64,000 nucleotides of DNA. Source: Leucocoprinus leucothites. Its lineage: Eukaryota > Basidiomycota > Agaricomycetes > Agaricales > Agaricaceae. This document shows, piece after piece, positions 11,663-22,893 of the stretch. Under the pieces are notes generated by a model, which was not told where the DNA came from, made no database searches, and saw only the letters and a list, made by a program, of their open reading frames with translations. The stretch's first letter is position 1. Every line of letters begins with the position of its first letter. The translations under genes and the position numbers were made by a program. The stretch lies in NCBI GenBank assembly GCA_013368445.1, contig JAACJO010000005.1:1364001-1428000 (forward strand), in the 5' to 3' direction.

Positions 11663-14600
11663 TCAGGTCTTATTTTTCTTTGACTTGGATCGGGTATTCC
11701 GAACCACTGGAGTGGCAGGCTGAGGGGCTACTTCAACATCGTCATCATCATACACAAATTTCTTGACAACGACATTTTCCTGAGACAGGCAAAAAGGATT
11801 GTCAAGGTCCACGAGGTTCCCCAGATTGTCGAGCCGTAGCGTCTACACAGAATTGTAAGCTGATGCTTAATGAACAGGTGAATCAATGTTTACCTTTACC
11901 CCTGGCGTCAGGCATCCTTTGGTGGACACGTTTTCCTTTGGTGGTGCTTTCAATCCGAGTACGACTTCATCTAGAAATACTTCAGTGAATAGTCCTTTAT
12001 CCCACTTCACTCTCCTCTTTCCGTTTACCGCTCCGTCAATGTTCTTTAGGGGAGTTTCGTAATCTTCCTCGTCACCTGCTCCTCTCTTATGCTTCATAAG
12101 AGCATTCTCTAAATGGTGACCTGGCAAGTCACTCGTAAAAATAGGGCTCTCATGTCCTGCATCGATATTCTCTTCATCTCCGTAACTGTCATCTCCATGC
12201 CTCTTTGCTCTTCTAGCAGCCCGTTCCTCCCTCTGCCTTGCCTTCTCTTCTTGCTGCCTCTGCTGGATCGTCTTTATTTTTACGGCAGGACTTTCTGGTC
12301 TTGTGCCCTCCTTCCTGATAATTTGAGTCTCCAGCATCGCGACCGCGTAGTGCTGGTTTCGGACCGTATTGTTCGCAGTCAGCGCCTTCAAAGCATTCAT
12401 GCTCATGCCGGAGAATACATCATCAGTATTCGAGCGCGAGCTCTGGCTGGCGTTTGGACGTCGCCGCTGAAGTGGGCGGGTTGTACTGGAGGCAGTATTC
12501 GGATCAGTGCTAAATACATCAGGACCTGACTGAGCTTGTGTCTGCTTGCTTGACTGTGATGTCCGGCGTGCGCTGGGGGCTAGCGCTTCTTCTTCATTCG
12601 TGGTTTCGGAAGGCACATATTCAACATGGGATACGGGAGAGAGCGGATCAATTAAAAAAACCAAAGGAGGCGGAGGAGGCGGAGAGGGAGCGGGAAATAA
12701 GGTGTGCGGCGATGACTGTGGTGAGCGTGTTGTCGTTTCCTTGTTCGGGGATGAGAGGACCATGTTGTCATCGGGCGGCCGTCCTGCGATCACCCCGTCC
12801 GCAGGCCAACTTGAGTCGGATTCAGGGAGTGAAGTAAAAACAGAGTGTTCAGATTCTTTGGTCACGGGGGGAGGCGGAACAAGAGGTCCTGGTAGCATTA
12901 CCCGTCTGAACTTTATCACAGAGGGCTTTTGTACTGGTCGATCTTGCTGCCGCGAACTCGATGGTTGATTGCTCGATCTCACTGAAGATGGTGCAGTAGA
13001 ACGATTTGCGCCAGTTGTAAGTGTGGATGTTGTAGGTTTTGGAACTTGACGTAGAGTTGTAGAACGTAAACTGGCAACAGGTCTGACTTTCGAGTCCAAT
13101 CGTTTGCGTTTGAGGTTCCCTGTTGCTGTCGCTGACTGCGCCTTGCTTTCCGTGCTGGGGTCAATCGGTGAAGCCACTACATCTGGGGGAGACAAGGTAG
13201 GGGCAGGTCCACTCTGTTTGTTCGCGCTCGACTTAGAAAGATCGACAGCTCTGATGACTCTCTTGACTGTCCTAGCTGCCATGTCATTGCGCACCACCTG
13301 TAATCAAATTCAATGCTAAGGTACTTCCATTTGGAGGCAAGTGTACTCACTGAAGTTGCCCGGCTGGTATTAGCTGTGGTTGTTATCGGTCTTCTCGAAG
13401 AACTCGCTCCATTCAAAGCGTCTGACAAGTCAATGGTATGTGATGCTGAAACCTTTGGTATTGACCTTTGTTCCGCACTCTGGGCTGCAGGGGCAACTTT
13501 CGGCTTCGAGTATGGTTTTGAACGAGGGATGCGACTCGTCGTTTGTTTCAGCGCCGATTTTGCTGGGCTACTTAAACCAGAGGACTCGCTAGCTTTCCCC
13601 CCATCTTTTTCTGATATCGACTGTGCCTTAGCTGGAGCAATTAAAGGAAAGGGCAATTTGGTCGGCTGAGAAGCTGATGTGGCTTTCTGGGAAGCGGGCC
13701 TGTGCATGTCTGCCGCACGATTTGGTTGTTGGTTGCTGGCCTCAGCCAAACGGTATTTATAGGGACTTTCCGGGCGCGAAGTCGCTTCATGACTGGTCGA
13801 AGATATGTTAAAAACTCTCCGAGCCGGACTAGCATCGCCTTTCAATGATGTATTCAGTACAGGCAATGCTTGGCCGCTGAATAAGCTAACGGAGGCAGGT
13901 GTGCCAGTATGCATTTGCGATAACTTTTGGGGAGATATGTGCCCTTCCGCAACAGCTTGTTCTATGGGTATTCTTCGTGCAGGGGTTCGAGACGGATCAT
14001 CCATTGAGAAGGGCTGTGGTCGTAGCTTGGAAGGCGTCTGTGGAATATAGGAAACTCGAGGAGTAACTGGAATTCTTGCAGGACTAGAAAAACGCCCCGA
14101 AGCAGATCCTGGCGTAGATGTGACCGGTTTATGACTTGAAGGGAACGGCATAGCTTCATCGTCATTTGTCGAGGGCAAAGGATAATCAGAGGTGGATGAT
14201 GATCCTTGTCCAGCGCGGTCGGGTCTGGGAGAAGAGGTCGACTCAGTTGCCGACGAGACGGATGGTATGAGTTGGGTGAGGAGATCTGCAGAATTTGGAG
14301 ATAACGAGCCAAGCTCTCTCGTGGGTTCCCTCCGGATAGGTGATCTTGAATATCTTCGCTGGGCCTTCACGTCAGCTGGCTTCTCGTCCAGCTTCAGCGC
14401 ACTGCTTTGGGGCACGTTTTGCTCTCGGGCATCCGCGGCCACGCTGCTACCTGTCGGTACTATATTCCGCTCCTTCCCTTTCTTGCTTTTCCTCGTTTGG
14501 ACATCTGAGGGCGTTGAAGGAAGAGATGAAGTTTCTCCGCTAGGGCTGGAGATAGACAAATATTTAAGCAGATGAGGTGTTGCGCTCTTCCGTGGCCTCG

Positions 14601-15662
14601 TGGAGCGACGTAGGGGCGTGTGAGGAAGATCTTCGAGGGCTGGAGTTGGGATCCGTACCCCCGGGGAACCTGCTGCATCTGCTGCATCTGAAGCAACTCC
14701 ATGAGATGCGCTCGAGGTTGGGAGATGTTGCTGAGATTCGCTGGTCCCGTTAATGGTGGAATCGACCTGCTTATCATTCGTTACCTCCGCCGGCGAAGGG
14801 GTGTTCATGGCAGGAAATTCATCTTTTACATCGACCAGGGTATCTGTGACACCCTGGAATAATTCTGTAGTCTGGTGGCTCGTAGAAACGCATGCATCCA
14901 GGCTATCAAAAAACGAGAAAGGACTAGGCGGAGCTTGGTTTTCATTTGATGAGGAGGTACTTGGATTTATGGGCTCCGGAAGATCATCGATTGAGTCAAA
15001 TGTCATAAGATCAGGCTCGCTCGACGGATTGGAGATAGAGGGAGGAGAGCTAATTGCGGGTGCTATTCTTTGCGGAGAGCTGAGTAGGTCAGCGGGTAAG
15101 ATTTCGCATTCTCCAGAGGAAACCGATCCTTCTTCGTCTACCTCCGCTCCATCCATTTCATCATGTATGGCGAGTGTGGGACTGGGAGGGGGGGAAGGAT
15201 TATCAAGGGCACGGAGAAGTCTGCTCGCTAGTACAGCAGATGGTTCTGTGGACGGGATCAGGGAAGTCAAAGGGCATAATTTATACTCTACTCACCGTCA
15301 TCCTCGGGTAAGCTAGGTTCCTGAGGCATTCTGGTATCAGCCTGGGTTTCCTTCCGTCCTTCTACAAGTCCGACCAGTCGTTCGACATCCATGAATTCAT
15401 CGGAACATGTCGAGGTAGACGGAGTAGGCGACGGTGGACTTTGTCCTGATGGTTCGGGAAGATTTTGAGATGGGGTCGTAGAAACAGAGTCGCGTGCCGG
15501 GTCAGGGATCGCTACTACTGCTGTAAACTGTTTCTCTGGGGTTTTGAAAGGGCCGAAATAGACTCGAGCAGTATCTTCCTCTGAGTCATCGCCTGATGCA
15601 TCAGAAATAACGGGAGTTTGAGAATGCAGGGCATCCTGTGTAATTATAATGGTGTCCAGCAT
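11663..15662 (-). CDS. large disordered Ser/Pro/Thr-rich protein, function unknown
   Basis: Four main exons join in frame into roughly 1300 residues, starting MLDTIIITQDALHSQTP at 15662. The first junction (near 15298-15250) links DDG/E to PSAVLASRLLRALDN. A second junction near 13350-13300 links TSRATS to VVRNDMAARTVKRVIRAVD. The last exon ends NTRSKSKKNKT. The protein is low in hydrophobics, dense in SP/TP sites and basic patches, and looks intrinsically disordered and nuclear. Short stretches look conserved-like: IPQTPSKLRPQPF, ARRIPIEQAVAEGHISPQKL, a charged coiled-coil-like run near 12230 (RQQEEKARQREERAARR), and KRRVKWDKGLFTEVFLDEV with CLTPGVKVN at the C-terminus. I recognise no family. 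Many candidate Cdk sites suggest cell-cycle or chromatin regulation, but that is only inference. Confidence 0.75.
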
Positions 15663-17439
15663 CCCCTGATTTGCGAAATATCAGTCAGTGTTTCATAGAT
15701 CGCTTCTTATGGAACGCACGGGCTACGGCACATAGAAGATATAAGCAATAAGTTCTTGCAATACCAAGTCGTTGAAGCTCAACGTAGAGTATCGTGTAAT
15801 CAACGACGGTAGACAAATGATATGGCGGATTAGTAGCTTTCCCAAGGTACACTACACAGGAATCAACGCGGTTGGAACACGGTGTAAGGCCCACGTGACG
15901 TGTAAATCAATCGTTGTCGTCATTAACCCTCATTGACTCCCTGCTTATTTAGAAGCACACCACCTCTTTCATCGTTAAAACGAACAACTCTTATTTTGGC
16001 GATATACCTGCCGCGAAATATCCTACTACATCGTTTGATTAGCGACAGTTTGAAGGCCCTCGTGCGTTGAACGAAGGTACTGATTGGACGGACACGACAT
16101 GTTAACCGGTTGAAGCAAGTTTGCATTATTTCCGCACACGCACCCTGCTCTAGTAAACTACTAAACTCATGATCGCTATCTGAGCGGTAAGCCACATATC
16201 GCCAGGCTTCCCAATTGAAGTTTGGGGCAAAATACCCCTCTTTCGAGCAAAAGCCACAAGTTCTGCAGGTGCCGATGGTACTGTAATCTCCAGGCTGCAT
16301 TGCCCAGGACTTGTGCTCTCTACTCGTGGATTTCGTCGTCAGATACAGGAAAGAGATGCTGTGATTGCACGTGGAGACATACTTCCTGCGTGATGATTTT
16401 TTGCCATAATTATCAACGTCACTAGGTTGATCTCCTGGTCGATTACCTCGCCAACGAACAATGGACTAAATGCACAATCGTGTTTCTACGACCAAACTTA
16501 GCGGTCAGCAGTTTTTGCGTCCCATAAAACTAGAAAGTTAGCATTACATAGCTCTTGCGACTCTGATCCTGCCATTCTTTTCAGCGGAACTTAAAATATC
16601 CCCCATGGATCCCTCGGAGTCCTCTTTCGTTCTGCCGCACTAAATTAGGCTGGAAGGAACACCTTGCTTTGATCGTGCTTTCAACGGGTGCTTTCAGGCC
16701 TGTAGAAAGATAGTGAATGACGATGGCGGACCAGTAGGAGATAGCCAAACGGGTGGTGAGAAGTTATGTACGAATTTCTCTTTCTGACATCAGTTCTCAG
16801 GGGCCAATTCCTACCTTTCGTTTCAATTCACTGTTCTTCGGCGCCTGGGCTCGAGCTCATTCCGTCATTGTCTATATTTGAGAGGGTTAGATAAAACTCA
16901 AGAGGCTCGTCTCCACCCATTTATGTCACCCTGGTATACCCAGTGGCAAGCATCAAAAGCAAAAACCAATGACACATCCGTGAGATTTGGGAGTCGTCAT
17001 CATTTTCCGACCCCGGGTGAGCAGATGCCAATGCAAGCCTGAATTAATAGTTGGCAAATTCGCTGAATTCTCTGCGGAAGGATGTGCCACTCAAATGAGT
17101 TCATGAATGCCTCGACTTCAATGAAACTGAGCTTTGAACTCTGAGTTTCAAAAGAGTTTGGTTTTGAGCCCCAAACCGGAGATAGATAAAATAACACGTG
17201 CCGGAATGCTTTCCCAGAAACATCGGAGAACGTTGCTCGCGGGATCCGTCGGACGGCAAAATGGTCATCTGGATTGCAGTAGCGCGAGACGTTTCAGCAG
17301 CCTCTTGTCCCAGATTCTTCAATCAGATCATTCACTGGCTTCCAAGGCGTGACCATACCCGTGTCTTTCTTTTCGTCCATATACGTCGTTGAGCCGACCA
17401 TACCCTCGGTGTTCGCTGCCTTGCATATCCAGCAACTAC
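15663..17439. other. intergenic, no supported gene
   Basis: 1.8 kb between two divergent genes. The longest ATG-initiated frame is 125 codons on the minus strand (15923-16300). It is Cys-containing but matches nothing I know and shows no splice partners. The 3' part (about 16900-17439) should contain the promoter of the hydrolase gene. Confidence 0.4.
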
Positions 17440-19232
17440 ATGGGCCCCGCCTTCAGTTTATGCGGACTTGGTATCATGGCGACCTTCTTTTCCGTCGCAA
17501 GTAGCAAATACCCCTCTTACAACACGACTGTCAAGTTTCCCTCAAAGCCGACAACGCTTGTGGTACGCAAGGACGGAGAAGGTGGTTCAGAGCGACGTTC
17601 CCTTCGAGAACTGGTGGAAGCAAGAGTTCCGAGCGTTTTCAAGGATTTCAGGCCGTTGTTGTGGCTTTTCAAGTTCGTGTATCCGTGATAGCCGACCAGA
17701 TTTAACAGCTGAAAGATGACCTGATTCAGCGGGCATCTCCAAACCATTTATTGTGTCCTTGGTGATTTCTCCAAGCATGAGAAAGTATGGTACAAGCGGT
17801 ACGTGACTCTCGGACACATCCCCCTCCTCAGCTGATACAATCAATTAGAACGTACTTGAGACTAGCCGATGGTGGCACTCTGTGAGCTGGATATCACTCG
17901 TTTCAAGTTCAGTCATTAATATTAAGAAGTGGCCTCGACTTTGCTCCTGTAGATGATAAGAGTAATCCGTACCTCAGGGATGACACTCCTATTATCGTCG
18001 TCCAACACGGACTGAGTGGAGGTGGGTCTTGATGATCTTCAGACACTGAATTCTTCATTTACATGCCGTGACGTCAAGGATCATACGAGTCATATGTCCG
18101 AGCCATTCTTAGTCGAGCCATTCTGCCAAAAGAGAAAGGAGGGCTGGGGTACCGTGCGGTCGTAATTAACTTCCGAGGATGTATGTGCCGTCTAACCTAA
18201 CCGCTATATCCGACGATATTTTTCTAAAATCAGTCTGGCATAGGTGCTGGAGTGCCTATAACCAGCCCCCGTTTCTACTCCGCCGGACATACAGACGATA
18301 CGCGAAACGCGTTACTTTACATTGCCAATCGATTTCCGAAAGCCCCACTACTGGCTCTCGGATTCTCGCTCGGTTCTAACGTGATCACACGATATCTCGG
18401 TGAGGAGAAGGAGAATGCTCGCTTTCACGCAGCGTGCGCTTTGGCCTGTGTGAGTCCCGGTCTAGAGCTTATTATGACGACTGCTGAGCAAAATTCTGGA
18501 TCAAGCCTTGGAATCTAGAAGACAATAACGACAGGTAGATACCATGCCTTGTTCAAGCTTTACTTCCGTCTTTCTGATTCTCGTCACGATAGATTACAGA
18601 ATTCATATCTTGGGAAACATATCTACTCTAAAGGAATGGGTGGCAATCTACTTAATCTTCTCAAGCGCCACTACAAAGGGTTATCAGCCGATCCAGATCA
18701 TTATGTGGCCCAGGCCGCCACCAAAGCAATCGCCCTCAAGAGCCCTACCTTGGAAGAGTTTGACAATACTTTCACGCGGATTGCAGGCGGCCCCCCTCCT
18801 GTTTTCCCATTCCCATCTTCTCGCGATTACTACAGACATATGTCCACCCACCACATTGTTCGAGAAGTCCGAATTCCATTCCTTGCCATCAGTGCTGCTG
18901 ACGATCCAGTTGTCCGTTCTGTGCCCATGGACAGCGGAGGTAATCCATACGTAGTGATGGGGCTCACTCCGGGGGGCGGGCACCTGGGCTGGTTCCAGGC
19001 CGGGGGCACAGGGAATGCGGATCGATGGACAACTCAACCAGTTCTAGAGTGGTTAAAATTAATGGGTGATGACGTTGTCCATGATCTAGTTCCAAAAGGA
19101 GGCCGCATATTCATAGACGATGATGGCTGGTTTAGGGAGGAGGGGCAGTTACATCTGGGCTGTAAAGAATTGTCCGAAGAAGGTATCATCGACGGGAGCG
19201 GCGGTGAGGCTGGAATTTTGCAGGGCCTTTAG
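17440..19232 (+). CDS. alpha/beta hydrolase of the YheT/ABHD1-3/Eeb1 type
   Basis: Multiple exons give about 450 residues starting MGPAFSLCGLG. Order of landmarks: SGHLQTIY (after the first intron), DDTPIIVVQHGLSGGSYESY (oxyanion-loop HGLSGG), YRAVVINFRGCAGVPITSPR, the nucleophile elbow LALGFSLGSNVITRYLGE (Ser), AISAADDPVV (acid) and GGGHLGWF (His). All catalytic residues are present. The family contains yeast Eeb1/Eht1 (medium-chain ester synthesis and hydrolysis) and vertebrate ABHD1-3 (phospholipid or acyl-ester hydrolases). A hydrophobic segment close to the N-terminus (FSLCGLGIMATFFSVAS) could be a membrane anchor. The start is the ATG at 17440 in the frame of the first exon. The stop lies 73 bp from that of the convergent RWD gene. 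Confidence 0.9.
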
Positions 19233-19305
19233 AGTGACAGATCAAGGGGTCAGAACTCATAGATGGAGATTCCCAATAGAAGCATGTTATGGTCGTGTCA
19301 TTGGA

Positions 19306-20358
19306 TCAATCACTATCGCTGAATGTTACAACTTCGTTGTCTTGATCATCTTCTCTCGTCCTCTCATACTGGCTGGCGTCGACAGAGACGGAGTCCTCTT
19401 CCATTAAGCTATCGTCTTCAAGGTGTCTATTGCGCTCGAACAATTGACGGCCTACGGCGATATTCCCTCAAACTTTCAGCTCACGTCAATAACGAGCATG
19501 TCAGATCTCATACCAGTAAGTCTGGTTGCAAATCTCTTGTATTCCTCGCGTTCTTTGGGCGTCAAGGCCTTCAATTTCTCTTCTTCTTCTAAAGCCTTCT
19601 TTTGAGCCTCTTCCTTGCTGAATTTAGCCTTCCATGTCTTGAACGATTCCACTGTCACTGGCGTGCCGCGTTTACGGGCTGCCTCCGCCTGATAAATATA
19701 TGATCAGTCAAGATTGCCTATTTCGGAGGGAGAAAAGTCCGAGGGCACACACCTCGAGCTCTAGGCGTTCCTTTTCTTGTTCTTCTTTATTGACTCTTTC
19801 AATTCGTGCTCGAAGGAGTCTTGACAAGTGTTCCCGAAGGTGGGAAACAAGGGTAAATGTCATAGCCATCCCAATATTTTCTTCACCCTTAAACAAATCA
19901 CTTGCTTGCACTACAGCTGAATACACCCGGACGTACCACGTTCCGCAATTCACGGATGAGCTGATCTATCTCTTCTTCTGTAAACTCCGTCTCAATTGGT
20001 TCTAGGGTCAGCTCTGGGACAGTCTGGGGGTAGTCATCGGTATAGTGCACTTTGAGAGTGATTCTGACTGGCTTATTCTGCGATAAGGACGTTGACGCGA
20101 GAAAAGGCCAATTTGAACGCACGAGGTTCTACGCCATCCTCGACGTCTTCCGGTTCTGCGTCAATCTGGACGTTGGTGTCAGAAAGTTCTTTGTATATAT
20201 CTCAGTGCCGCAGTTCGAGTCGCAAATGAGATCTGTGATACAAACTTGTGAGCTCTGTAGGATAGATAGCTTCCAGAACCTGATAATACGTCAGCGTGAT
20301 GTCCTATCCAGAGAGTCTGACAAACCTCCAGCTCCTCTGCAAGAACGTCGGAGGCCAT
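19306..20358 (-). CDS. RWD-domain protein (Gir2/RWDD1-like)
   Basis: Starts MASDVLAEELEVLEAIYPTE, the canonical beginning of an RWD domain, and continues through the basic segment and NKPVRITLKVHYTDDYPQ, VPELTLEPIE, LVSHLREHLSRLL and a long charged helix (EEAQKKALEEEEKLKALTPK). The end is Asp/Glu-rich (EDDQDNEVVTFSDSD). About five exons and about 250 residues. This order (RWD, charged coiled region, acidic tail) matches yeast Gir2 and human RWDD1/DFRP2, which bind the GTPase Rbg2/DRG2 and interact with Gcn1, damping Gcn2 activation. The gene diverges from the mitoribosomal gene at 20526, with 167 bp between the two start codons. Confidence 0.88.
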
Positions 20359-20525
20359 GACTGGGGAGTGCGAGAGGAGATGATCTCAGATCCAAAGGAG
20401 ACTATTTTGACCTCACGTGACTCAAATCCGGTTTTCCGAGGGAGTTGTTCTCAAGGTCACCTACCTGTGTTACCTTGAAACTTTGGGGGTCGACGCAGAC
20501 TACGACACGCGTTTTGTGTGGGCCA

Positions 20526-21115
20526 ATGTCGTCAGCAAAGCTGATCTCTGCTTTTCGCGCTGTGTCTCAGCAGGCTCAGCTGACTTGCCGTCCTGCTAAT
20601 GCTCTTCGGACATCCTTCCGCTCCTTCTCGCACACTCCTCCGTACAGAATGCCCTCCCCCTCTCAAATGCCGGACGTTGCCAACACAGCTTCACCCATCG
20701 GACAGCCAGAGAAATCATGGACTGGGGATACCGATATAGCCCTTCGTGCCATCACGAGCCAACCCCTACCCAACCCATACTCCGGTGCGTAGTTTGCCCT
20801 GTAGCCAAGTTTCAGGTTTTTAATGAATTTGCAAGGCCGTACTGTCGCTGTTACAAAAAGTCTTGGCGACTCGTTGAAAGCCCTTGATGGTATTCTTGCT
20901 CGGAACAAGGTCAAATACGAGCTACGGTCGGCTGAAAGACATGAAAAGAAGGGGGTCAAACGTCGAAGGCTAGCAAGCGAGCGCTGGAGAAATCAATTTG
21001 CGAATGAAGTGCGCCATTCTTTTGATGTCACCATTTGTTCCAGTACTCACTCCTATTTCCGTAGGTTCGCAAGAATGTGCAATTGGTCATGAAGATGCGT
21101 GACCGCGGAGCATGA
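20526..21115 (+). CDS. MRP21: mitochondrial small-subunit ribosomal protein bS21m
   Basis: Exon 1 encodes a Ser/Arg-rich, acid-free N-terminus (MSSAKLISAFRAVSQQAQL, ALRTSFRSFS) typical of a mitochondrial targeting peptide. After an intron (TCCG then GTGCGT, acceptor before GCCGT) the bS21 domain follows: GRTVAVTKSLGDSLKALDG, then KYELRSAERHEKKGVKRRR and ASERWRNQFANE. A last intron leads to VRKNVQLVMKMRDRGA and TGA. The length (about 150 residues) and the conserved LARNKVKYELR...KRRR pattern fit the family, which sits at the decoding site of the mitoribosome. The start is the first ATG, which gives the targeting peptide. Confidence 0.9.
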
Positions 21116-21763
21116 GCCCCTCTACCACCCGACACAAGAGCTTGAAGGTTATGTACAGCTGTCCCACATATTTAGATATATTCCTGCATCCCAATGTTCT
21201 CTACCCTAATATCACTCCGGTTCCAATTTTGGCCCCGAAGATCAAGGAAGGCGCCCCCACCTCGTTTTTATGGGGACCACATGCCCACCTTGCATTTCTG
21301 GTGTTCAATAAGCGGCACCATTCGGATAGGAACATGATATTCCCTGAAGCATATGAGTCACGAGTTCACCTTGCGGATTTACCAGCTGCGTTTCCTTTTA
21401 CTCGGAGATTGAGGTCCTACATCAAAGAAGAGGCCAAATGCATGTCATCGCCGAGCTTATTTCTTGCTAAAGGGCTTTCGTATTTGTCGCCTGAGACACT
21501 CGTTATGAGTAGGCTTCAACACTCGTCAATTTGCTTTCATTGATCGCCACTCAGCACTCGGCACCTGCTCTCTCTTGGGCAATTAGGTCGCTTCCTGCGA
21601 CAATAAGATGCCGGTGCAGTACCTAATGGACTCCTTCTCATCAGGTAATCATACCTCCTAAGATCAGTTCGGAGGGCTCATACGAAGGTGGGGTGCTGGC
21701 AGCCATCATCACGGTGCTTATTTTACTGGGTGTGGCAAGGAGCTGTAAAGGCGTGTAGATAGG
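21116..21763. other. spacer with an unassigned long open frame
   Basis: A plus-strand frame of 143 codons (21112-21543) opens with an ATG that overlaps the TGA of the upstream gene (GCATGAG). Its product (for example DIFLHPNVLYPNITPVPIL) is not recognised and no family motif is visible. It may be only the 3' untranslated region of the bS21m gene. The right part is the promoter of the Cys-rich gene. Confidence 0.35.
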
Positions 21764-21770
21764 TATTTAA
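21764..21770 (+). promoter_or_regulatory. TATA-like box of the small Cys-rich gene
   Basis: The sequence tatttaa lies 85 bp before the ATG at 21855 and is followed by a C/T-rich leader (cccttccccgga, cacctcttccccgcatctc), the usual core layout of strongly expressed basidiomycete genes. Confidence 0.5.
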
Positions 21771-21854
21771 TCTATGTCCCCTTCCCCGGACTTGCTACAC
21801 CTCTTCCCCGCATCTCACTTCACATTCCACACTCTCGCCTAACTATCCACAAAA

Positions 21855-22232
21855 ATGTGCCATAATGTACGTGCTTCTTCTATTAAGAAACCACGCTCAA
21901 GAGCTCACACCATCCTCTCCTTTCATCAGATTATTGACGGCCGCTATTACTCCGTCTGTCAACACTTTGAAGCCATGTCCACCCGCACCCAGGACTGTCG
22001 AGATATCAATTGCGTATTCAGTCGAAGACACCTCCATATCACGAGCTGTGAGCACTGAAGTCAAAGTTTGCTGTAGACCAAGTTAATGACCTAGCACATA
22101 GCTTGCCGTGCAAGTTGCAAACGCCTGATGGATCTCCCAGTCCGAAATCCAATTCGGATATCGGACACAGAGTGTTCGAACTGCATGGTCAATACCCGTG
22201 GCCTCGGCGTGAACTGCCAGAGCCCTGCATAG
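21855..22232 (+). CDS. small Cys/His-rich protein, basidiomycete family, 86 residues
   Basis: Three exons, 21855-21866, 21930-22047 and 22102-22232, with introns of 63 and 54 nt. The first exon encodes only MCHN. The protein then reads IIDGRYYSVCQHFEAM, TQDCRDINCVFSRRH, SSCRASCKRLMD, DTECSNCMV and ends VNCQSPA. The spacing (M-C, then C-x-H, D-C-x4-C-x3-S-x2-H, C-x3-C, C-x2-C) is that of a family of tiny proteins repeated in Agaricomycete genomes, whose members usually have C-G-H where this one has C-Q-H. There is no signal peptide, so it is probably cytosolic or nuclear. Paired Cys/His suggests zinc or another metal. Function is unknown. It has its own TATA box and C/T-rich leader. Confidence 0.75.
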
Positions 22233-22893
22233 GCTGGATGTCCGGAACCCGACCTCTCCACTTTTAAGGCTCGAATCGCCTGTAGCGCACCCTTGGACCA
22301 GCCAACCACATACTCCTATTTATTTGTGGCTTCGATGGCCTGCTACAGTATTAAGCCATGCGCCCTTGTCCTAGATGGACAGCATAGACAACTAGAAAGA
22401 CTAGGATCCTGGTCTGATTTGCTCCGGAGTTTATGCTTTTGCGGTAATTGTTATCACTACAGCCCTACCTAATCTTACCCGCTGCCCGATGAGCCTCGTG
22501 TACTAGATGAACGTACTTAAGTAGATGATGAAGTTAGTGCTATCTATAATTAGCTCAAATGGATTCGTGAATTTGTACTTACACCCCTCACTATCGCCCG
22601 TTTTGAGATGTTATGCCTTCCACACGCAATTATTATAGAAAATATGAATCGGAGATATCAGGTCGTCGCGAAGGTGACATTGGCCACCTGCAGGGACAAG
22701 GAAAAAAACAAGCGATTGCAGGTGGCCCATTGACAACCGGGAATAATACTATTTTCTAAAAAAGGCAACAAGGGACCCTTGTTCTCTGGGCTTTTTGACA
22801 CCACTTGGACACCACGTTCTGGTACATAATGAGCAAGTCCAATACCGGCTGGGTAGAAAATCTGTTTCCACTCGCGACGCCTCTCAGACGATC
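22233..22893. other. intergenic spacer
   Basis: No gene was found between the Cys-rich gene and the conserved orphan. A short run of adenines (ggaaaaaaac) at about 22700 and AT-rich segments around 22540-22640 are the only features. Confidence 0.4.

Noticed and set aside
14753..15316. 187-codon plus-strand frame
   Set aside because: Antisense to the disordered Ser-rich gene; the Ser/Gly-rich product is what the complement of Ser/Pro codons gives.
15923..16300. 125-codon minus-strand ATG frame with several Cys
   Set aside because: The Cys spacing does not fit either Cys-rich family, there are no splice partners, and the length can arise by chance in 1.8 kb of spacer.
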